Positions 35,897 to 43,685 of a DNA stretch of 64,000 nucleotides are shown in pieces. The stretch comes from M3007 sp043764095 (lineage in GTDB: Bacteria > Bacteroidota > Bacteroidia > Chitinophagales > Saprospiraceae): contig JAYUKX010000167.1 in assembly GCA_043764095.1 (NCBI GenBank), forward strand, positions 1 through 64,000. Direction: 5' to 3'. The translations under genes were made by a program, and so were the position numbers. How positions within the stretch are numbered: the first letter of the stretch is position 1; the number at the start of each line of letters is the position of its first letter. The notes under the pieces are model-generated. The model was not told where the DNA came from. It did no database searches and worked only from the letters and a program-made list of their open reading frames with translations.

Positions 35897-38884
35897 TTAT
35901 TTTTCCCTTACACCTTTTACTATATCGCCAGCAGATGGTTTTATTTCGATGCTTTTTATCTTATTTTTCTCATCGCGTACAAAGGTCAAACGAACGCCTT
36001 CTCCGCTAGTAAACTGGTCTTTTTGTGCGGCATCTTGGTCTAGTATGGCCACTCCTGCTCCGGTAATCCATTGCAAATGACCTGCCTTGATCCGAATTTC
36101 GCTACGACCAATCCAGCCGCCAGTTCTGTATTTAGCAACGTATTCTTTTAGGTTTTCGGGAGGTAATATTACGGGCGATTTTGCGGTAAAATGCCAAGTA
36201 CCTGACCCAATTTGCACCCTTGCAAATCCTTTATGGGAAATATCGGGTATGGTGAGCAAGTCGGGGGATTGAGACAAATAAATACCACTTTCTTTGACCG
36301 ATTTGTTATCTGGCGTAGGAATATCCACAGTGGCTGCACTGTTGGGTGGAATGACGATGGTGCAATAAATAGAATCACCTTTAACGATCCACTCGGAGCT
36401 GATACCGCCCAATGGCCCAAGCAAAGACGCTTTTGCAAATGCCATAAGTTCTGAAGGTTTTGGTGCAATTTTGATACTTTTATAACCCGGAATATCGGCC
36501 ACAGGATTGATACCTGAAATATTGCGGTACATCCATTCGCCAATGGCACCATAAGCGTAGTGGTTGAAGGAGTTCATGCCTATGCTTTGGAATGTGCTAT
36601 CGGGTTTTATGCCATCCCAGCGTTCCCAGATTGTAGTTGCGCCCATTTTTACGGGGTATAACCAGGAGGGATAGGTCTCTTGTAACAATAATTCGTAAGC
36701 AATATCATCGTATCCAAAACGCGTCAATACATGGCATAAGTAGGGTGTCCCTAAAAAACCCGTGGTAAGGTGGTTGCCATAACTTTTGATGTTTTCGACC
36801 AAGGCTTTTGCCGCGTTTGCCCGTTGTGATTCGGGTAACATATCAAATTGGAGGGCCAGTGTGTAGCCCGTTTGTGTACCCGAAATGGGGCGGCCATTGG
36901 GTGTAATATATTCGTTGAGGAAAGCCGATTTTACATTTTTGAGTAAAACGGTATAGCGTTCAATATCGGCAGTTTTTCCTAGGACTTGAGCGGTTTTTAA
37001 CGTTAATTGCACAGAATATGCAAAAAAGCATTGCGCAATATAGTATTTTTCGGTAATAGCAGAGCGTCCATCGCGGTCGTCATCCACATCGTAAAACAGC
37101 CAATCTCCAAAGTGGAAACCTGTATTCCAAAGGTTATCCTTGCTGTTGGTTTCCATATAACCAACCCAGGCTTTCATACTGGCGTATTGATCTTCTAAAA
37201 TGCGTTTGTCGCCAGTAGCCACGTAGGTATTCCAAGGGATAATTGTACAAACATCGGCCCAACCAGTGCTACCGCCTTGGTTTTCGCCGAGTACATTTGG
37301 AATGACAAAGGGTACTTTACCATCGGGGCGTTGATCGGCGGCCACATCTTTTAGCCATTTGGCAAAGAAATTATGCGCATCAAAATTGAAAAGGGCCGTA
37401 TTGGCAAATACTTGCGCATCACCCGTCCAACCCATGCGCTCATCGCGTTGAGGGCAATCGGTGGGGACATCTAGAAAATTACCGCGCTGGCCCCATTGGA
37501 TATTGTGTTGTAATTGGTTGACTAAAGTACTGGAACATTCAAAATTGCCCGTCAAAGGCATATCAGAATAGACGGCTGCTGCGGTGAAATTTTCTGCTTT
37601 CAATGCCCCTGGGTATTCTTCCACATGCACATACCGGAACCCGTGGAAGGTAAAGCGCACCACGCAGGTCTCTTCGCCTTTGCCCGATAAGTAAAACGTA
37701 TCACTGGATGCGGCATGGCGTAAATTATCAAAATACACATTCCCTGTTTTGGGATCCAGTACTTCGGAATAATGTAAAATAATGCGGTCACCTGCCTTGC
37801 CATTGGCTTTTACATATACCCAACCTACCATATTTTGGCCAAAATCGAGTGTTTTCTGGCCTTTAGGTGTCGTGAAAATAGTAATTGGGTTTATTTTTTC
37901 GTGTTCGGTCATACTTTCGTTGTAGGTACCAATTAAAATATCTTTGGGGAAATCTTGTATTTTGGCAGTACCCCAATTTCGGTCGTCATAATTAGAGGTT
38001 TGCCAACCAGTGGGTTCTTTTCGATAATCAACGCTTTCGCCATCGTAAATTTCAGAAAAACGCACAGCACCGTGGCTGGTTTTCCAAGTATCGTCGGTTA
38101 AAATGGTTTCTTGTGTGCCATCGGAGTAGGTAATTTCCAGTTGGGCGATCAACGCCAATTCTTTACCGTATAGGTTGCGGTGGTTTTCCCAACCTAATTC
38201 GCCTAAAAACCAGCCATTACCCAAGATGCCACCCATCGTGTTTTTACCCGATTCGATCATTTTGGTTACATCGTAGCATTGGTATTGTAAACGTTTTTGG
38301 TAAGCCGTCCAGCCGGGGGTGAGGCAGGCATTGCCCACGCGTTGGCCGTTGAGGTATAATTCGTAGAGGCCATGAGCGGATACAAAAACAGTGGCATTGG
38401 TGATTTTCTTCTTCGCTGAAAATACTTTGCGGAAATAAGGGCTTGCATTGCTTTCGCGGGCAGTAGCCGATATCCAGTTTGCTTTCCAATCGGTGGAATT
38501 TAAAAAGCCAGTATGCCAGGTTGCGGTTTTTGACCAATCAGAGATCACTCCTTTATTGTCCCAAATCCTAACTTGCCAATAATATAAGGTGTTGGACGAC
38601 AGAGGTGTACCGGAATACGGGACATATACGGATTGGTCGGACATGTTTTTGCCTGTTGTCCAGGATATTTTTTTAAAATCGGGGTCTTTTGCCACCCTGA
38701 TTTCATAATGCGATTGTGTGGTATTGCGCTTATTGGATTGTATTTGCCAAGAAAATCGCGGGACTTTTACATCCAAACCAAGCGGGTTTTCGCGATTTTC
38801 GGTGCGGAGGTGGGTTGTGGTTATTTGGGCCAATAAACATTGTGCACAAAAGGTAAAAAAAAGAAAAAGAGAGGCTAGCCGCAT
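35897..38884 (-). CDS. Secreted alpha-L-rhamnosidase (GH78)
   Basis: A 995-residue glycoside hydrolase removing terminal alpha-L-rhamnose. I start at 38884 (MRLASLFLFF, signal peptide ending CLLAQ) rather than 38974. Domains in order: fibronectin-like N domain (~25-150), Bac_rhamnosid_N sandwich (~150-330), a small beta domain, the (alpha/alpha)6 barrel with the catalytic-region motif DCPQRDERMGWTGD and ATTIWERWDG, and a C-terminal beta domain. It has no T9SS tail, so it is probably periplasmic or exposed by another route. A TATATTTG-type box (reverse strand of 38918-38925) lies upstream. No SusCD pair is next to it, so it is not part of a visible polysaccharide locus. Confidence 0.94.
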   Translation of the reverse strand: MRLASLFLFFTFCAQCLLAQITTTHLRTENRENPLGLDVKVPRFSWQIQSNKRNTTQSHYEIRVAKDPDFKKISWTTGKNMSDQSVYVPYSGTPLSSNTLYYWQVRIWDNKGVISDWSKTATWHTGFLNSTDWKANWISATARESNASPYFRKVFSAKKKITNATVFVSAHGLYELYLNGQRVGNACLTPGWTAYQKRLQYQCYDVTKMIESGKNTMGGILGNGWFLGELGWENHRNLYGKELALIAQLEITYSDGTQETILTDDTWKTSHGAVRFSEIYDGESVDYRKEPTGWQTSNYDDRNWGTAKIQDFPKDILIGTYNESMTEHEKINPITIFTTPKGQKTLDFGQNMVGWVYVKANGKAGDRIILHYSEVLDPKTGNVYFDNLRHAASSDTFYLSGKGEETCVVRFTFHGFRYVHVEEYPGALKAENFTAAAVYSDMPLTGNFECSSTLVNQLQHNIQWGQRGNFLDVPTDCPQRDERMGWTGDAQVFANTALFNFDAHNFFAKWLKDVAADQRPDGKVPFVIPNVLGENQGGSTGWADVCTIIPWNTYVATGDKRILEDQYASMKAWVGYMETNSKDNLWNTGFHFGDWLFYDVDDDRDGRSAITEKYYIAQCFFAYSVQLTLKTAQVLGKTADIERYTVLLKNVKSAFLNEYITPNGRPISGTQTGYTLALQFDMLPESQRANAAKALVENIKSYGNHLTTGFLGTPYLCHVLTRFGYDDIAYELLLQETYPSWLYPVKMGATTIWERWDGIKPDSTFQSIGMNSFNHYAYGAIGEWMYRNISGINPVADIPGYKSIKIAPKPSELMAFAKASLLGPLGGISSEWIVKGDSIYCTIVIPPNSAATVDIPTPDNKSVKESGIYLSQSPDLLTIPDISHKGFARVQIGSGTWHFTAKSPVILPPENLKEYVAKYRTGGWIGRSEIRIKAGHLQWITGAGVAILDQDAAQKDQFTSGEGVRLTFVRDEKNKIKSIEIKPSAGDIVKGVREK

Positions 38885-39031
38885 TGTAAAAAAGTGGTGT
38901 GTGATAAAAAAGATGGGCAAATATAATACAACGGTGTTAACTGGATTGATTTTTAAAATAGGGGAGGAGCACAAGTCATTTGATAACTTAAAGTCATCGA
39001 ATAATTATTTAAACTTGCCAGCATACGATAT

Positions 39032-39280
39032 AAGAGCCGTTAGGCTCGGATCATGTTGTAGCGGCGGATTTCAATCCGCTGAACAGATGTACAATAAGTA
39101 GAGAGCCGTAGGCTCGATACATATTTTTTCAGATATTCATGGTCTCTTATGATGAAGAATATATTTTTGAAGATTTGAAATGACGGAATATGTGCCGAGC
39201 CTACGGCTCTCTACTTGTTGCGTAACATTTGGGCGGATTGAAATCCGCCGCTACAAGATGGTTCGAGCCTAACGGCTCTT
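39032..39280. repeat. 249-nt nested palindromic element
   Basis: The left half (39032 to ~39128) and right half (~39183-39280) are near-identical inverted copies. Each half contains its own short palindromes: GAGCCGTTAGGCTC, GCGGATTTCAATCCGC and GAGCCGTAGGCTC. The whole can fold as one long arm or as several hairpins. No ORF is present. It lies in the 872-nt gap between the rhamnosidase and EF-G-like genes. It resembles decayed REP/BIME-type elements of Bacteroidota. Confidence 0.85.
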
Positions 39281-39357
39281 CGTTCTGTGGCCGCTCGGCT
39301 CAATTCACACCGCATTGGGCAATTTGGACAGTGCTTTGAATTTCTTTAAACAATACA

Positions 39358-39507
39358 GTCAATTTTCATACTACTGGACATTTTTAAAAAAACACTTTTA
39401 ATACACTTTTGAAATGGTGGAAAATGACGTTTACGAAACTAAAAAAAAGTTTCGTAAACGTGATCTGTTCCTTGCGGTTTATAAAATGTCCAGTAGTATG
39501 GTCAATT
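39358..39507. mobile_element. MITE-like element with perfect TIRs and a candidate target duplication
   Basis: Perfect 18-bp terminal inverted repeats (39367-39384 and 39483-39500) enclose 98 nt with no gene. The sequence GTCAATT occurs directly outside the right end (39501-39507) and 2 nt outside the left end (39358-39364), a candidate target-site duplication. The interior holds a second perfect hairpin, CGTTTACGAAACT with its complement (about 39428-39460). The structure fits a non-autonomous transposable element; no transposase is in the window. Confidence 0.6.
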
Positions 39508-39682
39508 ATAAGATATGGAAAAATTAATTTAATGTGTACTGAGTTTTTTTAAAAAAAAATAAAAAAAATCCTATTTTTCATACTGCGAATCATTCCTTAA
39601 TCATACATTTAAACCGAGAATTCAACGTTTTTACAAAACAAAATTTTTTATTGATGAACTGCTTTGTTCGTTTACATTTATT

Positions 39683-39727
39683 GGTGACTAAAGACAATTG
39701 ATTATCTAAATTTTGTTTCTAGTCACC
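39683..39727 (+). promoter_or_regulatory. Inverted repeat in the leader of the EF-G-like gene
   Basis: GGTGACTAAAGACAA (39683-39697) pairs with TTGTTTCTAGTCACC (39713-39727) at 13 of 15 positions, with a 15-nt loop, 30 nt before the ATG. It may be an operator or an mRNA leader hairpin. Confidence 0.5.
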
Positions 39728-39756
39728 GTATCACTCACCTAACCTTTTTTTGGTCT

Positions 39757-41895
39757 ATGGCAACTTATGACACCAGCAAAATCCGGAACGTAGTCTTGGT
39801 AGGACACGCCGGTTGTGGAAAAACCACCTTTGCAGAAACAATGCTTTTCGAAGCAAAAGCCATCACCCGCCGCGGCAATGTATCCGAGGGTAATACCCAA
39901 GGAGATTACACCACCATTGAGCAAGAGCGCGGCCATTCTTTATTCGCTTCCGTTATGCACGCATCTTGGAAAGACACAAAAATCAATATCCTCGATACAC
40001 CGGGGCTTGACGATTTTGTGGGCGAAGTAGTTACTGCACTAAAAGTAGCGGATACTGCTATCGTTATGCTCAATGCAAAAAGCGGGGTAGAAGTAGGTAC
40101 AGAAATAATATGGGAGTACGTCGATCAATACGATACACCTTCTATATTTGTCATTAACCAATTAGACCACGAAAAGTCCGATTTTGATACGACACTGGAG
40201 CAAGCCATCAATCGTTTTGGTAGCCGCGTATTGCCTTTGCAGTTTCCGGTGAACCAAGGCCCCGATTTTAACGCGATTATAGATGCGCTTCGGATGGTGA
40301 TGTATGTGTTTCCAGCGGGAGGAGGCAAACCAGAAAAGAAGCCCATTCCAGCAGAACACCAGTCACGTGCCAATGAGATGCACGCTGCATTGGTAGAGGC
40401 CGCTGCCGAAAACGACGAGGCTTTGATGGAGAAATACTTTGACGCAGGTACTTTGGACGAAGAAGAACTCGCAAAGGGTTTGTCCATTGGTTTGGCCCAC
40501 CACCAATTTTTTCCAGTATTTTGTGCATCGGGTTTGAAAGATATGGGTAGCGGCAGGATTATGGGTTTTATACACGATATATGCCCCAGTCCCGCCGATC
40601 GTCCTGCTGCCAAATTAGAAAGTGGTGGTAGCAAGCCTTGTGATCCTGCTGCACGCGCCTGTATATTTATCTTCAAAACTGTAAATGAACCCAAAGTAGG
40701 TATTGTTTCTTATTTTAAGGTGTATTCTGGTGCTGTTAAAACGGGTGATGAGTTGGTCAATGCCGATAACGGTTCCGTAGAACGTTTTGCGCAATTGTAT
40801 GAAAGCGAGGGGAAAAATCGAGATGCGGTAGCCGAGTTGCGTGCTGGTGATATTGGATGCGTCGTAAAACTAAAAGGTTCTCATACCAACCAAACGCTCA
40901 ATCCTAAAGGTGCGGAAACCAAAATTGAACGGATACAATTCCCCACTTCGCGTATTCGTATGTCCGTAGTACCGCCTAATAAAGCCGATGTAGAAAAAAT
41001 GGCGCACGCCCTGCATACTATTCGAGAAGAAGACCCCACTTTGCACGTGGAACAAAGTATTGAACTGCGGCAGACGATTATAGAAGGACAAGGCGAAATG
41101 CACTTGGATATTGTACGTTTCAAAGCAGAGCAAAACTTTGGGGTGCATTTGGAATATGCCGAGCCTCGCATTCCGTACCGAGAAACAATTCAGCGCGAAT
41201 CGAATAAAGATTATCGGCATAAAAAGCAATCGGGTGGTTCAGGGCAGTTTGCGGAGGTACACATGCGGGTAGAACCTTATTATGAAGGTATGCCAGCACC
41301 AACGGGTTTGACGGTCAAAAATATTGAAATCGAAGATTTAAAATGGGGTGGTAAATTTAGTTTTTGTTGGGCCATAGTAGGCGGGAGCATTGATGCGCGT
41401 TTTATCAATGCCATTAAAAAGGGTATTCATGCCAAACTCGAGGAAGGTCCGCTTACAGGTTCCTATTGCCGCGATGTACGTGTCTCTATTTATGATGGTA
41501 AAATGCATCCCGTGGATTCTAATGATATGGCATTCCAGATAGCAGGTACTTATGCGTTCAAGGAAAACTTCTTATTAGCGCAACCGCAATTGCTGGAACC
41601 GATCTACGATTTGGAGGTCATGTGTGATGCAGAAGTGATGGGGAGCGTGATGGGCGACCTACAAACCCGCCGCGCGATCATCATGGGTATGGATGCGCAG
41701 GGGCATTACCAAGTAATAAAGGCAAAAGTTCCGTTAAAAGAACTACATAAATATTCCTCTACATTAAGAGCGTTGACACAAGGAAAGGCAAAATTTAATA
41801 TTGCTTTTAATGAGTATGCGCCTGTTCCAGCAGATTTGCAAGCCAAATTGGCCGCAGAATATGCTAAACACGCACAAGAGGAACATGAGCATTAA
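39757..41895 (+). CDS. EF-G-like translational GTPase (EF-G-2 type paralogue)
   Basis: A 712-residue protein with the full EF-G domain order: G domain (P loop GHAGCGKTT), domain II, III, IV (GGSIDARFINAIKKG) and V (GSVMGDLQTRR). Two G-domain motifs are non-canonical. Switch II is DTPGLDDF, so the catalytic histidine of DTPGHVDF is L84. The base-recognition motif NKxD is NQLD (134-137). Similar changes mark EF-G-2-type paralogues, and a Bacteroides EF-G paralogue has been reported to support translation without GTP hydrolysis. The main fusA is therefore expected elsewhere, near rpsL/rpsG. Function under starvation or stress is inference. Confidence 0.9.
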   Translation: MATYDTSKIRNVVLVGHAGCGKTTFAETMLFEAKAITRRGNVSEGNTQGDYTTIEQERGHSLFASVMHASWKDTKINILDTPGLDDFVGEVVTALKVADTAIVMLNAKSGVEVGTEIIWEYVDQYDTPSIFVINQLDHEKSDFDTTLEQAINRFGSRVLPLQFPVNQGPDFNAIIDALRMVMYVFPAGGGKPEKKPIPAEHQSRANEMHAALVEAAAENDEALMEKYFDAGTLDEEELAKGLSIGLAHHQFFPVFCASGLKDMGSGRIMGFIHDICPSPADRPAAKLESGGSKPCDPAARACIFIFKTVNEPKVGIVSYFKVYSGAVKTGDELVNADNGSVERFAQLYESEGKNRDAVAELRAGDIGCVVKLKGSHTNQTLNPKGAETKIERIQFPTSRIRMSVVPPNKADVEKMAHALHTIREEDPTLHVEQSIELRQTIIEGQGEMHLDIVRFKAEQNFGVHLEYAEPRIPYRETIQRESNKDYRHKKQSGGSGQFAEVHMRVEPYYEGMPAPTGLTVKNIEIEDLKWGGKFSFCWAIVGGSIDARFINAIKKGIHAKLEEGPLTGSYCRDVRVSIYDGKMHPVDSNDMAFQIAGTYAFKENFLLAQPQLLEPIYDLEVMCDAEVMGSVMGDLQTRRAIIMGMDAQGHYQVIKAKVPLKELHKYSSTLRALTQGKAKFNIAFNEYAPVPADLQAKLAAEYAKHAQEEHEH

Positions 41896-41986
41896 TATGT
41901 TAAATATTCCATAAAAAGCAGCAGTGATGTTTGATAATTCATTCGGGGTGACCGACTTTTGCAAAAATTTTAACCAAACACATTTT

Positions 41987-42625
41987 ATGATGAAGCAAAA
42001 GAGTCTCCTTTTGATCCCAATTTTTGCGCTTTGCGCCCTTACTGCTAGCTTTGCTCAGAATGCAGATTACCGCAGTACCATTTCTGCAACTGCAGGAGCA
42101 AATATTTTCCAAATTATTGCTACGCTAGATGATCCAATTTCTGATAGCCTTGGTGGAGAAGTAAAATTAAAAGCTACCGCTTCTTACGGCTTGACCTATG
42201 ATTACGGTGTAAACAAGTGGTTTAGTATTGGATTGGCAACTGCTTATAACAGAATTAGCCTTAATTCGCCAAATGTTGAGGTGGATAGGGAAGATGGGAC
42301 TGTTTATTCTGGCCCAATTGACTTTAAGTTGTCTCGTACTAGTATTGCACTACGTCCATTATTCCACTATGGAAATAAAGGGCGGATTGATATGTACTCA
42401 GGATTACGTGTGGGTGTAAGTATTTGGAGTGTTAAACTCACAGCTGATGAAGCACTTAATCCAGATGACGTAAGTGGTCGTTTTCGCAGTGCTGGAGCAA
42501 CTCCAAACGTTCAGATTATCCCATTTGGTTTGCGTGGGTATATCACCCCGAACATCGGTCTAGGTTTTGAGTTGGGTATTGGTGGCCCGCATTATGCTGC
42601 GCTACAGTTGAATTACAGGATGTAA
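41987..42625 (+). CDS. Outer-membrane beta-barrel protein
   Basis: A 212-residue protein starting at 41987 (MMKQKSLLLIP; the next ATG at 41990 is equally possible), with signal peptide ending ASFAQ. The rest is made of alternating amphipathic strands: ATASYGLTYDYGVNKWFSIGL, RPLFHYGNKG and RGYITPNIGLGFELGIGG, ending ALQLNYRM. This fits an 8-stranded OmpW/OmpX-like porin-family barrel. It has its own intrinsic terminator. Ligand unknown. Confidence 0.75.
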   Translation: MMKQKSLLLIPIFALCALTASFAQNADYRSTISATAGANIFQIIATLDDPISDSLGGEVKLKATASYGLTYDYGVNKWFSIGLATAYNRISLNSPNVEVDREDGTVYSGPIDFKLSRTSIALRPLFHYGNKGRIDMYSGLRVGVSIWSVKLTADEALNPDDVSGRFRSAGATPNVQIIPFGLRGYITPNIGLGFELGIGGPHYAALQLNYRM

Positions 42626-42672
42626 AAACTTGATTTTGTTGGCCGAAAAGCCAACGATTTTGGTGAAGAAAG

Positions 42673-42715
42673 GGTAGGGGATAGGTTGCATTGGCAATCT
42701 GTCCCCTATCTTTTT
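42673..42715 (+). terminator. Intrinsic terminator of the barrel gene
   Basis: A long stem (42673-42689 with 42693-42710, containing G-U pairs and small imperfections) followed by TTTTT at 42711-42715. Confidence 0.75.
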
Positions 42716-42731
42716 GGTAGCGGTGGGTAAA

Positions 42732-42941
42732 TCTCAGTCCCTTACAGCCGTACACTTTTTCTTTATCTAAAAAGTAATGGCCACTCTGAAATTTCAAAAA
42801 GTTGAAAATTGACTCAAAAAGCCTACTTTTTACTTTTTTTAGCGAAAAAAAGTAAACAAAAAACGCTTCGGCTGACGAAAAATGCGGTGTCGGTCACCGA
42901 CGCATGGAGGTGTTGCTTCCTCGCTATGGCGGCGCCAAAAA
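42732..42941 (-). repeat. Dispersed intergenic repeat, copy B
   Basis: The reverse complement matches window positions 1-180, including the GGCGCCGCC block, the GTCAGCCGAAGCG block and the A/T palindrome at about 42831-42853. Relative to copy A it carries ~20 extra nt (around 42890-42912, GGTCACCGACGCATGGAGGT). It overlaps only spurious frames. Confidence 0.8.
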
Positions 42942-43027
42942 AAACTCGCCGAACCACTGAGCGGAGGCTGCGCCTCGTAAGTTCCGTTTGGCTCAAACAC
43001 TTTTTGGCTTCATCCGCCTCCGCTTTC

Positions 43028-43083
43028 ATGCTGAGCCTAGCCGAAGTACAAGCAAAACCTGCATACTTCGGCAGGCTCAGCAT
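43028..43083. repeat. Palindromic intergenic hairpin (CTGAGCC...CGAAG type)
   Basis: ATGCTGAGCCTAGCCGAAGTA (43028-43048) is nearly complementary to 43064-43083, with a 15-nt loop. Hairpins built on CTGAGCCTGNCGAAG-like words are scattered through many genomes; here it stands in a gene-free 1-kb gap (42626-43685). Confidence 0.7.
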
Positions 43084-43368
43084 AAATTTTTCTAAGGCCG
43101 GTCTTGCCACACTTGGGTACTGTACTTTATGTCAACTGTCAAAGTAAATTACCAAAAATAAAAGTGTACGGTAGCAAGTTCTTGTGCGATATAATTCTTT
43201 TTTTATCGTTTTTTAGCAAAAAAAAGATATAATTTTTTATATTTCAATAAGCATTCAAAGAACGGGATTTGATTCCAGTATTATTGAGACCTTCAAGTTC
43301 GGTGGGGTACTGTATTTGGACTATTGTCGGGGCGAGAGAAAAAGTCTAATGTTGACAGATTAACGATA

Positions 43369-43508
43369 TACCAACCACGGAGTGGTTGAACGTCAACGTA
43401 TTGTGCGCGTTTCATTAAGTTCAACCCTTTCAGGGTTTTCAAAACTACACCCCCTTTATCCCCGAATTGCATTCAAGGCTATTCAAGTTTGACCCCTATC
43501 AGGGTCAG
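43369..43508. repeat. Cluster of short palindromes upstream of dnaE
   Basis: Three small hairpins in 140 nt: CAACCACGGAGTGGTTG, AACCCTTTCAGGGTT and GACCCCTATCAGGGTC. Each has a 5-8 bp stem and a short loop, and TTCAA/TTGAA words border them. No ORF. The remaining gap from 43509 to the dnaE start shows only a TAATTTTG -7-like box at 43657-43664. Confidence 0.6.
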
Positions 43509-43685
43509 GATTCGCTTAAGTTGACGACATTGGACTCGCAGTCACGCTGACATTCCAAAAGTGATCGAAAAAAATTTGCGATTGGGTTAGATTTTTAAAA
43601 GTGCGCACCTTCAATATTGTGGAAAACTTCTCCACCTAAAATCCCTGAAAAAAGCGTAATTTTGCACCACACCAGTTCCATAGAT

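Noticed and set aside
39032..39507. CRISPR array
   Set aside because: Repeats here are inverted and palindromic rather than regularly spaced direct repeats with unique spacers, and there are no cas genes.
42809..43147. 112-codon open frame on the plus strand
   Set aside because: It runs through the dispersed repeat and the CTGAGCC hairpin and is Lys/Arg/Ser-biased with no family motif; copy A of the repeat does not keep the frame.
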